A stretch of DNA of 64,000 nucleotides from Cenococcum geophilum 1.58 (GCA_001692895.1 KV748186.1:2037785-2101784); one strand, 5' to 3'; numbered from the stretch's first letter, positions 49,036 to 60,395 are shown. Numbers and translations: made by a program. Notes: generated by a model not told the origin, from the letters alone.

Positions 49036-50712
49036 TCACGCCTCTAGGTTCCTCTCAGCATCAAAGCACGTCTCCCAGCACAGAACCTCGCTAGGGAAGT
49101 CCCTCTCAACACTAGGTCTCTCCCTCACAAACCACGCCAATGCCGCACCCACGGCTCCAAAGAGAGCTAAGATAGTCCAGAGCGCATAATTAGTTGTTGC
49201 GACGCTAAAGTCGCTGCTGAGGTAGAAGCTTGCCCCGCTGACTGCTACTGCTAGAGCTTTAAACAGACTTGCGACTTGCATGAGCCCAATGACTGTGCCC
49301 GCCGAGAAAGCGTCTGGCGTTGCGTTGAGCATGAGTAGTGCAACAAGCACGGACGCACCGCCAGTTAGAGCGTGCTTGACAAAAATCGCAACGGTCGAAA
49401 TTAATGCGGTAAATATCGGTGAGCATGCGACGAGGGCAGCTAGAAGTGGTGTAATGGAGTAGAGGCTCGGGAAGAGCAAGGAGATGGAGCGGTACGGTCG
49501 GAGAAGACCGACCTTCTCCACGGCCTGAGGAATGGTGCGGAGTATAACCACTCCCGCAATGCCACGGACGACAAGAACGATGAACCCTAGCCAGCTGCAA
49601 GGGATTCCCATTCCGCCATGCTGAGTGCTGCTGTGGCCAAGATGCGGGAGCAATACGTCAAAGGTCGAAGCGTGGAGCGAGAGAAGGGAGAAGGATGAGA
49701 GTAGGACAAGGAGAGAGGGCGCTTGAATAAACTGGTTGATTGAGATAGGTTCAGGGCGAACGAAGTCGACAACACGGATGCATGGCTCGTTGAGGTGTCC
49801 GGCGTTCAGGAAGGCCGCTTTTTCGGAGTCAATGTCGACTGTATTAGAAGAGCTTTGCGATTGCATTGGAAGAGTCTGTTACTAGTTAATTCCCATATTC
49901 TTTTAGAATGACCTGCTATTCTCACCTCCTCCAACATGACGCAGGTAGTGACGGCAATGACCAACACCAAGCTGCCACAAGCAATCTGACTGCTGAGTGT
50001 TGGAAATCTCTGCCAGATCGCTCCCGAAGCTTTGATGCTGCCTGCAACCATTCCCTGAATAATTGGACCGACCGAACCGCAGAGAGCAATAAGAGGTAGT
50101 CTAGCGACATTCCTCGCTCTTTCGGTATGGCTGACACTAATGTCCCCAATCATTGTCAGTGTAGTGACCATAACAGTCGAGCTCACGAGGCCAGCAATGA
50201 AACGGAATATCGTGCAGCTGACGACATCCGTTGCAAAGCCCATACTGAGACAGCATGTAGACATTCCGAACAGTCCCATTAGCGCTACGGGTCGGCGACC
50301 AACGCGGTCCGCAAGATAACCCCAAAAGATTCCAGCAGTGCCACCAAGCGCATATGCGCAATCGAGAACGCTGCGTAGGTACGAGGTGGATAGGTTGCCG
50401 CAAAAATCGTCGTTGGAGATGAGCATCTTGAGCTGAGGTTGCAGACTCGAGACCATGATACTGTTCCAGTGCAATACGTATCAGCAAAAATCTAATCAAA
50501 GTTATATTGCGCAAGACTTACGCTTCCGCAAGAAAAATGATATAAATCAGAGTCAGTTGCTTCTGATGTGTCTTGGCGGGCGCCTCCATGCCCATCTCAC
50601 AATCTACCTCGTCGTCCAGCCCCCGTTCCTCCTCAATCATCTCCACCTTATCATATTTTCCCAAATCCTTTACGGGAATCAACGAACGCGTCCGCCTATG
50701 GAATCCCAACAT
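49036..50712 (-). CDS. Major facilitator superfamily transporter
   Basis: Exons on the minus strand are 50712..50522, 50460..49926 and 49875..49036, giving about 521 residues. The first about 50 residues are hydrophilic and cytosolic (acidic, Lys-containing). The first membrane helix (LTLIYIIFLAEAIMVSSL) is formed across intron 1. The MFS loop 2-3 motif is present as GYLADRVGRRPVAL, and about 11-12 hydrophobic segments follow. Intron 1 has a perfect GTAAGT donor and a GCTGAT branch site; intron 2 (50 nt) has GTGAGA and ACAG. The loop motif and long N-terminus resemble drug:H+ / TetA- or ZIF-like fungal members, but the substrate cannot be told. There is no adjacent biosynthetic gene to suggest a cargo, except the decayed methyltransferase 4 kb away. 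Confidence 0.85.
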
Positions 50713-51266
50713 AGCTCCTGGCTTCTGAAAGTTTTGATATACGGCCAACGGTATACAGTACTGACGAGGGAGTCACAGTGGGGTTCCGCGACCGGCGCGA
50801 ATCAATTGAATAACTAAGAGGTATAAAGAGAGTAATGGCCAAGAGACCAATGAAAGTTGGATTTAAGGAGTGACAAGAAAGTCCAAGGACGATCAAGAGA
50901 GAGACAAGCTCAACAGGGCCTCGAGACAGAGGATGAAGAGGGTGAAGGACGAACCATCATGAGAGGAGAGACGAAATGAACGGGGGTCACCCCAGTTCGG
51001 ACGACACCGGGACCCGAGCCAATGCGAAACAGCCCACGCGGGTAATAAAAATATATTTAATGTTTTAAGGCGCCTTAACACTTTTATCTGTTTGGGAATT
51101 AAAAAACTTACTTTATTATGGCTTAATAAATCCGTGGAGTTGAGCGACTTTTGACGTTCTCCGTGGTTTGCAGGGTCACTTTTTCTGTCATCCACGTGAC
51201 AGTGCAAGATCAGGGCGCGCAGCAAATCAGCGATACGAAGACGCCTGACCGCCCACACTTTAAGAG
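50713..51266. other. 5' flank of MFS gene and edge of AT-rich island
   Basis: The first 350 bp have normal composition and are probably promoter. From about 51040 the sequence becomes AT-rich. GCCTTAACAC at about 51071 recurs inverted (GTGTTAAGGC) at about 51704, on either side of the MITE, but without clear target duplication. Confidence 0.45.
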
Positions 51267-51268
51267 TA

Positions 51269-51683
51269 ACGTATTAGCCACCCGAACGAGCCAGCCACCC
51301 AAGCGAGCCACCCGAAATTACACCAAAATCAGCTATCTTTATATATTAATAACTCTACTACCACTTAATAAATAATTATAAAATTAAGTGTTTGAGTATT
51401 TGAGCTAATTTATAAGTTTTTAATATTAAAAACTTAATTATTTAACTTTTAGTTTAAAGTTTTTAATTTTTTAATAGTAGAAGTATAACTTTAATAAAAA
51501 TAATAATAATTACACTAAAAGAGTTGTTATATTAGTAGTATAAGTATATAAGTATTTTTTTTTTTTTAAAAAAAAATTATATGTTAAGTGGTAGTAGAGT
51601 TATTAATATATAAAGATAGCTGATTTTGGTGTAATTTCGGGTAGCTTGCTTAGGTAGCTAGCTCGTTTAGGTAGCTAATACGT
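51269..51683. mobile_element. TA-flanked MITE with 100-bp TIRs (415 bp)
   Basis: The inverted arms 51269-51368 and 51584-51683 are alignable over 100 bp. TA lies on both sides (51267-51268 and 51684-51685). The ends start ACGTATTAG, close to the ACGTATTC ends of the 17.6-kb fold-back. The left arm has GCCACCC three times (51277, 51294, 51307), each inside a GCCACCCRAGCGA-like unit; in the right arm most of these C positions read T on the matching strand. The core is AT-rich and has no coding capacity. Confidence 0.9.
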
Positions 51684-51685
51684 TA

Positions 51686-52492
51686 GCTGCCAATGCCGTG
51701 TTAAGGCAGCGCGGACTTTTTAAGATATGGCCCGTAGACAAATCCATGCCGTAGGCAAGCTCCGCTGCGTTACGAATATTGCGTATTAGATATCCGGAGA
51801 TGCCTTTTAAAAGTCTTTACCGCCAAGCCAGCCGGCAGAATTCTGCCTATATTATTAGGTATTCTACTAGGTTCATTTTTAGCAGCTTAATTATATAGCT
51901 TTTAAGAGTTTTTTTATATTTTAAATAATTAATAAAATAAAAATTAAGTATATAACGCAACTATTTAAACTAACTTCGTAATTAGCGGTATAGATATAGC
52001 GTTAGTAAGCCTTAACTAGATATACTACCTTACAATTAGCCTAATCTTTAAAAGATATCTTTTAGAATAAAGCAATTAACCTAGAATAAAGCCGCCAAAA
52101 GCGATACACGACTCGTTCCTCTTTAAGGACGACTTTGTTCCGGAATGAGGCAGAAATATTACAAAACGAGCTGTGTACCGGTATTAGGCAGAACAGACCC
52201 GTCTCGCTACCGCCGGCTTCTCAGATTCACGTTTATTAGCGATCTAGAGATAAGTTATATTTAACGGCAAATGGATCAAATATTCTGTTAAACTCTGGTA
52301 ATGAATAGAAGACCTTTTTATAATACGACAACGAGCAAAGAATATAAAAGTAGGTGATCTCCTTACAGAGAGTAGAACGCAATATAGTAAGCGGCACGGT
52401 CGTTAATCAAAGCTCATTAATTCTTTCTACTAAAGGCGTTTCTAGGAAGATATTTAAGTAAAGCATTAACAATAAAGCTCTTAGTCCTTGGT
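51686..52492. other. AT-rich, RIP-like stretch
   Basis: No gene or paired repeat end was recognised. It resembles decayed repeat sequence and leads directly into the cysteine-rich peptide gene. Confidence 0.45.
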
Positions 52493-53040
52493 ATGCTCGT
52501 TGCTGCTGCGTATGCAGTCCCAAACCCAGCAGCTATAGCCTTGGTGAAAAAGCAACTAGTAAGTACACAACTTTAGAATTATACTCAGCGGAGTAACAGT
52601 GCTCTTAGGGGAAAGTGCTAATACGTATCTTAAACTATTAGTGTCAAACGAGCTACTGGTGTGAATGTAAAGGAAACACCTGGCTACCTTGTGACGGGAT
52701 GTGCTGTCACACGGGAATGCAGGTGTATGGTGTGTGAGGACTCCATAAGGTGGAGCAGTCACGAAGGATGAGAATATATACAACAGGCGAAGCAATCACG
52801 TGATCTCAAGAAGCTCCTGTGGATGTCCCCCCCTACCAACATGAATATATACAACAGGCGAAGCAATCACGTGATCTCAAGAAGCTCCTGTGGATGTCCC
52901 CCCCTACCAACATGTGCGAGTGTGTAAGTACATGGCCCTTATAACTATCAGTGTTTAGTCATAGGGGTGCTAACGTGCCATCTTTAAATTTGCAGGAGGG
53001 GATTACTTGGTGTGCCGTTGATGGGTCTGCTTATTGCTAG
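52493..53040 (+). CDS. Small secreted eight-cysteine peptide (three exons)
   Basis: The model is join(52493..52558, 52642..52722, 52996..53040), 63 residues from the first ATG. The N-terminus (MLVAAAYA then VPNP) reads as the end of a signal peptide. The frame stays open and hydrophobic for some 20 codons upstream but has no ATG, so the 5' end is uncertain. The mature part carries eight Cys in about 41 residues, in the order C-x5-W-C-x-C-x8-C-x3-C-C, then C-x7-C after intron 2. Both introns are phase 0. Intron 1 has a perfect GTAAGT donor and TTAG acceptor. Intron 2 has GTGTAT, a GCTAAC branch site and GCAG, and holds a 71-bp tandem duplication. I do not recognise the family. It is an orphan-type secreted peptide in an AT-rich island; a role outside the cell is inferred only. 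Confidence 0.65.
52772..52913. repeat. Perfect 71-bp tandem duplication in an intron
   Basis: Two identical copies, 52772-52842 and 52843-52913, each start GAATATATACAACAGG and end CTACCAACAT. Both include the palindrome-like AATCACGTGATCT. It lies inside intron 2 of the eight-cysteine peptide gene. Confidence 0.95.
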
Positions 53041-54719
53041 AGATGGGAATAAGTAAGCTGGCTTGCTAGAATTTACCTCATCGAGCTTAGACGTGATTTT
53101 TTAGCCAGCGTCAGAACAACAGCCGGACCGTCTTCCTTCTCGCAAAATCACCTCTCAGGCACTTTAGCGTGTTTTATTAAAGGTATAAGTAAAATCTATA
53201 AAATATAGATTATAGATATCTAATTAATTAATTTATCCCTTAACCCGCCGGAATGCGTCCTACCGTTATCGATAAGGACTAGCCAATCAGATCAACCAAA
53301 TCGAATCGTCGTAGGAGTAAAATCGGGCAGCGGCCATGGCTTCGGTGGTGGCTTTTTAGCATATCGATTCGGCCGAACGCTATACTGAGTCGGTTGGACA
53401 AGGCCTATATCATTACAAGTACGATTGGAAGGCATTGTTAATAGTAATTAGCTATACAATGTTATTTTCATTCTAGTGTTCAAGCACGGACCAGCTTCGT
53501 AGGACGCCGGCGGGTTAAGGCTACTACCGTAGCTCATTTGAATCTGTAATTGAGTCGATCGTTCGGTAAGCCTCCGTATGAGGCTCCAGATTTGGCTTCG
53601 CACAATGCGATTGACGTTCGGTGAGCTCCTTTCTGCCACCAGACCTCTATCGCGACTCCCTACTTTGGTGTAGTAATGGAGCCTCCTCCTACCTCCCGTA
53701 GGGGCTGTAGTAGAGCTACGGCGACGCGCCCTAGAAACAAGTTTATTGTGACCACGAAGGTTAAGATAATATTATATAAGGCTTACAAATGCGACAGCAG
53801 TATCGCGATCGGGATATGTGGAGTCGCTATATCGTAAGAAGTCGTTACTTTGGCGGGTATACGAGAGCTCCAGATTGGTATGGAATATGGAACGGAGGTT
53901 CGAAGGCTACATTGAAACGGTGCCAAGAACCTCATTTCAACTACCGTATATAGTATAGCTTACAAATTTGACGCGCTTACCGATGTGGAGGAGCTCCATA
54001 TTCAAAAGTCGTCAGATTTACCGAACGACGACCTCATATTCAGATTTGAGCTCCGTATTGGATATGAAGTTGCAACCGAACGGCCCCCCTAACCTGTATG
54101 CTGTCCCGACCCTCTACCCCCACCTTCGATGATTCAATTGTGCTTTATTCATCTTATCTGCTCTGGTGTGTCATTGTGAGGACTTAACTGATCCCGAGTT
54201 TCTCCCCAAGCCCTTTGACTTAGAGTGATGCATGCGGACTCGAGGAATCTGTCGGAGTCTCTGTCTCTCCAGTGTAGCCTTTAAGTAGTTCGGCCTAGGC
54301 AAGATGACGCCAGCATGTCGGTCGAGGGAAGGGATGCTTTATACGGTGTTATATTTCCAGATGCCGGCTGCCTGCTGCTTGCGCTTCATTCGTGATTGCT
54401 CTAGGTCAAATTCAAAAACATACGAATTCTGGTCTCTACGGCCGATAGATATATATTTTGCTAGTACTACTCGTGAATTTACACGATAGGGCGTAAGTTG
54501 CGCAAAGTGCTGTGACAAACTTTAGTCTTAAATACGTCATCCTTCATCTTGCGTTTCTCATGCCCCATACTTTGTTTATCCGGCGAAGCTGGAACGATCT
54601 TTCTTGGCCAGATTTCCCTCAATCTTGTATGTTCGTTGATCAGCTTTGTAGCCGCAAATATTGCTCTGTAATTTGTCAAAGATTTAAAATTTCTATCAAA
54701 GCATATCCCCAATGCCGTC
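53041..54719. other. Intergenic stretch with one MITE
   Basis: Apart from the 286-bp MITE at 53236-53521, no gene is supported. Some weakly repeated words (GAGCTCC, ATATTCAGATTTGAGCTCC) occur at about 53860-54070 without a clear unit. Confidence 0.45.
53236..53521. mobile_element. TA-flanked MITE, family TCCCTTAACCCG (286 bp)
   Basis: The left end TCCCTTAACCCGCCGG...GCGTCCTAC and the complement of the right end GCCTTAACCCGCCGGCGTCCTAC form TIRs of about 25 bp. TA lies on both sides (53234-53235 and 53522-53523). It shares the terminus and a TTATCGATAAGGACTAG-like block with the shorter copy at 37527-37667. It has no coding capacity. Confidence 0.83.
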
Positions 54720-55611
54720 ATGCCTGACGGATCGATCCAAGGTGACCCCACCGGAAAAGCCCGACATCTTCCAAAGACGTCCCATATTACAAGAGAGAAA
54801 TTGGGGCCAATCTTACACCTCAAGTCAAGTATTCTCCAAAAACCAACATTCGCGTACAAGCAGCGTCCAGACAGTCGATAGATTCGCCAATTCCTGGAAA
54901 CTTATAGTGGTATCCCGCCTGGAGATGTAGAGACGCACGTCCACGCCATAGTGAACCTCACTACCTCTAGGTCATAGCCCTACATAATCAGTTCAGAGCT
55001 AAAACAGCATCAGCGTGACAAAGCCTGGTCCGTCGGCGCCTACCCTTGTGTTGGACTTTGGGCCTTTCTCCAGTTCATGATTACAAGAATGACAGCGCAG
55101 CCACAACCCCAAAGCAGCTATACGGCTCGGATGTCTTGGATGGCATTTGGGAAGTCGATTCGACTTGTTCCGGGACAGGAAAAAGTTCAATGCGGATTTT
55201 ATGATTGCAGATATCCTCAACATCGAAGCCTCGACTTTGGCTCCCCTAAGAGGCACCTTCGACGTAGTGTATGTATGTCATGTCATGCATCTGTTTGACT
55301 ACCCAAAGCAGTTAGCCACCGCAAAGTCCCTTATATCCCTAACCACGCCTTGCCCAGGTGCGACGATCATCGGATCCCAGCCCGGGGCCAAAAAGGCGTT
55401 CGATATGCACTATGTGAATTTTGACTAGTACTTACACGATCGAGAGACGTATGAACAGTTTTGGAAGAAGGTGAGCAGGGAGATGAAGATGAGCTGGAGG
55501 GTTGAAACGTGGTTAGGTGAGCTGAAGGAGTGGCTGAGAGTTCCAGCGCCGTTGAGAGTTGTGATTGGGGAGTCAGTTATGGCATTGAATTTTATAACCA
55601 CGGGGCTTTAA
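54720..55611 (+). pseudogene. SAM-dependent methyltransferase remnant (fungal secondary-metabolite type)
   Basis: The N-terminal block (SILQKPTFAYKQRPDSR, then LETYSGIPPGDVETHVHAI) is read from 54720 to 54950. A 63-nt intron (54951-55013: GTGAAC, CTAAA, CATCAG) follows, then RDKAWSVGAYPCVGLWAFLQF (55014-55078). These match the fungal methyltransferase family whose members decorate polyketides and terpenoids. About 45 residues normally follow, including the glycine-rich SAM motif I; here only about 12 remain, with two frame changes (about 55085-55165). The frame then resumes with FDLFRDRKKF, TFDVVYVCHVMHLFDYP and PGATIIGSQPG, and runs to the TAA at 55609-55611. In-frame TAGs stand at 54879 and 55426. 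Loss of motif I means the product could not bind SAM. It is a host gene in decay; family memory, not a search, is the basis. Confidence 0.75.
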
Positions 55612-58600
55612 CGGAAGTTTTATGCTATGCTGGCCATGGTAACGATATAGTTGAGGCGGTTTGATAAATGCAACGGTTAATCTAGCCGACGGTGCCGGGG
55701 CTTGTGTTGAATTTATGGTTCGGGATTTTTCCTGGAGCTGAGAAACTTAAGCGCCTAATGAAGGTATCGTCTAACGGTTCATAATTTTTGCTTTCTTTCT
55801 TGTTATTGGGTTGGAGTGCTTTACGTTGTTGTGTTGAATGATAGTGTACTACTTCTGAATGTCTTGATGTTAAGGCTATTGGTTCCCTCTGCCCAAGCAT
55901 CGGTCGTCACCAATCCGGTGGTACACTTTCTTGTGGCCGCTGAGATAATGCTATATGAATCAAGAATGATATCGGGAGTCACTTAGTTAGTTTCTCAATC
56001 CAATCTGAAGTCGCTTTTGGTGGCGACGTGCGGCCGAATGAAGTTTACATCTCATCAAACAATTTTTTACGTCACCTGGATTCAGTGGTGCCAAATTGTT
56101 CCCGGGTTTAAGGTGTATCTCTAGATAAGGTTGATACTTTTGTGAGACGAAGGCCTTTTTCTTTTCACTGCAACCATTAAATACATATGAACTACAATTG
56201 AGCTTAAAGAAAAATTTCAAACAAGCCGGTGAAAAGCCGAGGCGACTTGCCCCTGGTAAGGTACGACAGTGGACGAAACGGCAAAACGGCAAGGCCGAGC
56301 CGGGTTGATGGCGCATTCGTTGGCAGGGAGCGGCATCCATTTCGCTTAACACTGTTAGAAAAAAGTAAGCAGATGGGGTGATATGTTCGGAACTGTGTCG
56401 GATATGTAGACTCTAAATACTTGATTAGCCAATGCTTGGTGATTGAATAAGCCGAACGGTTCTAGCCCGTGAATTCTGAACCATGAAGCAGATCCTATAG
56501 CTCGCAAAGCGATAAGTTAAGCAATATAGCTGACACGGAAATAGAAGTCCCACAGCGGGAATAATCGTTTGAATTGGCGCTGATAAGATTAGAAAGGGGT
56601 CATGCAGACCTCTTTATTGCCGGGGAAGTGAGGAGCTGGATCCTCTCAGCGGAAAAATCGGATTTTGCAGAAAAGGGCTTGAGCGTTCTAGAATTTTAAT
56701 GAACGATTGTCGCTCTCTGGTAGGAGTGTTCTGCAACTTTGCTGAGACATCTGAATGGTGGAAGCAGGAAAAAGGCAATGCGCTCGGAGAGGGCGCAGAA
56801 TCCTTGAAAGGGTTGAAGGATGTGTCAGATGTTCTAACCCCTCTACTATGCATTAACTTTAACAAACATGCAGACATAAGAGGTACTTGAATGGGACGAA
56901 GTGGCAATACCAAGGGAGTTCCCGAGACTAAAGTAATAGAAACTCGCAGGCCGACAAGGGATCTCGATGTTTTGCATCTGATGTACCAGTGTGTGATGAT
57001 TGTGTTCGTATAGCATCCTCACATGGAAAGTCAGTTGTGAACCTTTGTGGGGCGGAGGGGTTGCCGTTTCCGAAAGGCGCAATTACTGTGGGATCTGCGA
57101 GGGGAGGGAATAAGTGGCGGTTGATATGCACGAAACGGGCGAATGGCAAAGCCAGAAGTGCATGAATGCGTTCGTCAGCTCGGATGAGGTTCTTGATATC
57201 GGTATCGCAATGCTGCAAGCCATACTTACAGATGCGGCTACTATCCATGCCTCGTATCGGGCCATCGATGAGGCTTTCTGTCGGAGACTGTATATGTAAA
57301 GAGGCAAATGAAAGTGGAGAAAGAAACTCTATCCTAGACTCTCCAAGAAGGTTGGGCTAGAACATTGTCCTTTGATGGGCAGGAGTTTTCATCATCTGAG
57401 CTAAGACACTACCTTGGGAGCCGTACAGATTCGGGAGGTATCATAGGTGGTGAGGATCCAAGGCCAAATGCAATACGTTCCTCGGTCAAGCCTAGCTCTG
57501 CTGTGACGTGATAGCAAGAAGCAATAGGGGCTTGCATGTTGCCCTTGCAAGCTATCAAGCTCCTCTATCTCCATTCCGTGCTCGCGAGTGACTTTCATGT
57601 GAGTGTATTCTTTTCTATGCGCCGAAGCAGCGAGCAGTGATGGAATGGAAAGCGCGTGCAGGGGAAAATGTGGGTTCAATCTCTCCTTATATGCAAAGCG
57701 CATGGTTCCGAGCCCACACTTGCGACGTTCGGGGAGCGGGAAGCTGTAGTTAGGGCGCTTTTAGTGGCCGTGCCTGGTGATGCAATGTTTTGTTGATGCT
57801 GAACCGTTTGTGACGGCGAGAAGCAAGCGACATTCAGGGCCTGGTCGGCTTGCCCCAACAGGGAAAGCGCGCTCCAGCTTTCTGGGGTTCGCATCTGGAG
57901 CAAACCGCGGCCGGACAGCAACAGCTCAGCAAAGCGCTCACGCCGGGGTTAGTAGGAAGCCCGGATAAAGACGGGATGTGTCGTGCTCGTGGAGACGGGG
58001 TAATGGATCGAGGGGTCGACACGCTGGTGGGAGTGATCCGGTGACGTTGCGGAGGTTCGAACAATGCTAACTCGTAACACTCACGTTCGAGCCAGAGTAG
58101 AAGTTGATTGTGTGGCTGGTATGACCTAGCAGTCGTGCACAATTGGCCGTTAACCTTGCTTTAGCGATGGACAAGGCTGGGATTTAGGGTTCAAACTGTC
58201 GCTGCAACATGCGTGGCTTGCAGCTCTTTGTGGGGGTTGAGAGTGCAGCCTGGAGCATCCAATGCAATTGGATAGAATACGGCAACTGTCGGCATACGAA
58301 CCTGGAACAAGCATGGGAAAGATCTCGCCCGTTGAAGGCTCATCTGCTTGTGGTAAGGCCTTGAAATGCCCGTCTGTCATTACGAAGAGCTTGCACGGGA
58401 AGGTCCTTATCATTCTGCGTAAGACTGTCGTCACGATATGCCGCGAAGGGTAACCCGGGGGCGATAAATGATAACAGATAAATAGGTGAGCGGCTGCTGA
58501 GCTTCAACACCCTCCGTGGGAATTAACTCAATTGAACGCTGCATCAAAGGCGCCTGCATTCTGAGGCGATTGATTCCGGAGTGTCTCCACTTGATGCCCA

Positions 58601-60395
58601 GGCCTATTATTAACGGGTTCTCCATTCGTTGGGCGAAGGAGCCAAGATAGGCTCCGTCAAACGGGAGGAAGCTTCGCGACAACGTGGAACGTGGAGCATG
58701 CAACTATTACTTGCAACCTGAACGCATCGTGCTTGAAACATGGCATAAAGTGGGCTTATAATAAGCGGGTCGTCCCGACAGCGGGCGGGTGAGCATTTGG
58801 TTTGAAGTCCGAATCTCGGATATGTACGCAGTCTAGTTAATTGTCTCGATCGTGAAGTGTATGGTTATGGCTTCAGAGTCAGGAGCTAGCAGAAATGGTG
58901 GCTATGGCGACATGCGGGGAGCGGTTCCGCAAATCTTGACAGTCCGCATCTAGCCTCGATTAAATCGAATAGGGAATAGGAATACGTTTGCTAAAGTATC
59001 CGTGTGGCCTGGGTCGTCCCAGCCTTGGAAGCATGATGTTTTGATACCAACTAATGCCAGGCTGTCACATTTTTCAGCCTCAGTAATACCCGAAAAGAGA
59101 AGAATGGCAATTTGGTTACTCAAGTGATTTCCTGTTGTCGTTGTGACAGTAGCTTTAAGAGTCAGCTCGCTCTCGTTCAACACCATCGCAGAGGCTTCCA
59201 CACACGAGACAAATCTAGTCGCACACCAACCGCAAAGAGGAGCCAACCGTTGGAGTGGACCAGGAGCTGGTTGTTGGGCCCATGCGGCCACAGAGATGGG
59301 GCCTTGGCCGATCATCCGGCGTGCATGGATTGACCGCGCCTTATCGCGCCTTGCTATCTGAAAGGTGAACGCCATATACAGACTTGCAGATATCCACGTT
59401 TGAAGTGTGGATATGTGGATGGGGTGGGCGTCTGGAGGGGTGGATGGGTGGAAGGGCTCTGCAGCCCGTTATTCCTCCAACCGGAGCATTAGCGACCGTT
59501 GCGTGAGGCGTGAGAGCGGCGAGTCGTCCATCACAGCCATCTCAACCCGTTTCTCGCAGCCAGAACCTTACAGGCTGCGCGGAAAGGTGGGCACTGGTGG
59601 GCGTTAGGGTGGGCAGGTCAGGGGAACAAGGGAGGACTTTGCAAAGTGCTTTGGCCAGGTGCGCTGCACTCCAGCAGCGTGGGATCTCGCGGACCGAGTG
59701 CTTAGCCGTTTTTGAGCACCCCATGCCCGCTGATCATGGCTAGCCGAGAGAGTCGAGGTCCTTCCCAGCGAGCCAGCCAGCACCGATGAGTTTGCTCTCT
59801 CAACGCCTCCACTTTTCCAGACAGCTAGCAACGAGGCCCTTCAGATAATAAATAATAGCGTCTGTCTACCACGCCCGATTCACTCAAAACCACTGGCACC
59901 GCCTATTGCCCAATTGGAGCACCTTAAGCCCTCATAGGCTGTCCCCGCATTGCCTTCCCACTGATCCATTATCCCATTATCCACTAATCCTCGCCGCCTG
60001 CCTCATCCACCTCGAAACCTTTCAAATCGCTCGTCAAGCCTTTTGGCCAAAGCGTTAGAACGTTTTGTCTCCTTGTCTTTTCCCCGCGCCCACGAATCCC
60101 AAGACCTCTCTTTTAATTCTCCTGCGCCAGCCGCCTGACCATTTGCCTTCTTCATTCCTGGTTCGCCGACATCATCAACCCATCGACTAACACAACCTAC
60201 CACGGCGTCAGCTCTTTCTACTGCGAGAGAATTACCCACACACTCCCGAATTTGCTGCCTCACCGACTCTGAGGCCGCATGTGGAGGCTAGGCGAAAAAG
60301 TACTAGGAGAATTAGCGGAGGAGGGTTTTGTGCCGTGTTTTCGCCTCCCGGACACCGCATCGTGAAATTCTACCGCGCGCACCTGTTGAACAGCA
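55612..60395. other. Gene-poor stretch of 4.8 kb
   Basis: No gene is supported. Open frames are short, lie in competing frames, and show no family likeness or splice structure. Base composition is normal, not RIP-like. A GGGTGGATGGGTGGAAGGG patch lies at about 59430-59457. The last 500 bp are pyrimidine-rich and are probably promoter/leader of the Reg1-like gene. Confidence 0.45.
60279..60365 (+). promoter_or_regulatory. Possible upstream ORF of the Reg1-like gene
   Basis: An ATG at 60279 opens a 28-codon frame ending TGA at 60363-60365, which stops 30 nt before the main ATG at 60396. If the transcript starts upstream of 60279, scanning ribosomes would meet it first. There is no evidence for the transcript start. 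Confidence 0.3.

Noticed and set aside
51064-51713. Inverted GCCTTAACAC / GTGTTAAGGC pair around the 415-bp MITE as ends of an older element
   Set aside because: Only 10 bp long, no target duplication found, and sequence inside does not continue as TIRs.
54479-54859. Minus-strand frame of 126 codons
   Set aside because: It is antisense to the methyltransferase N-terminal exon, which has the recognisable family blocks.
55612-59900. Many short open frames between the methyltransferase remnant and the Reg1-like gene
   Set aside because: All short, on both strands, without recognised motifs or plausible exon joining.
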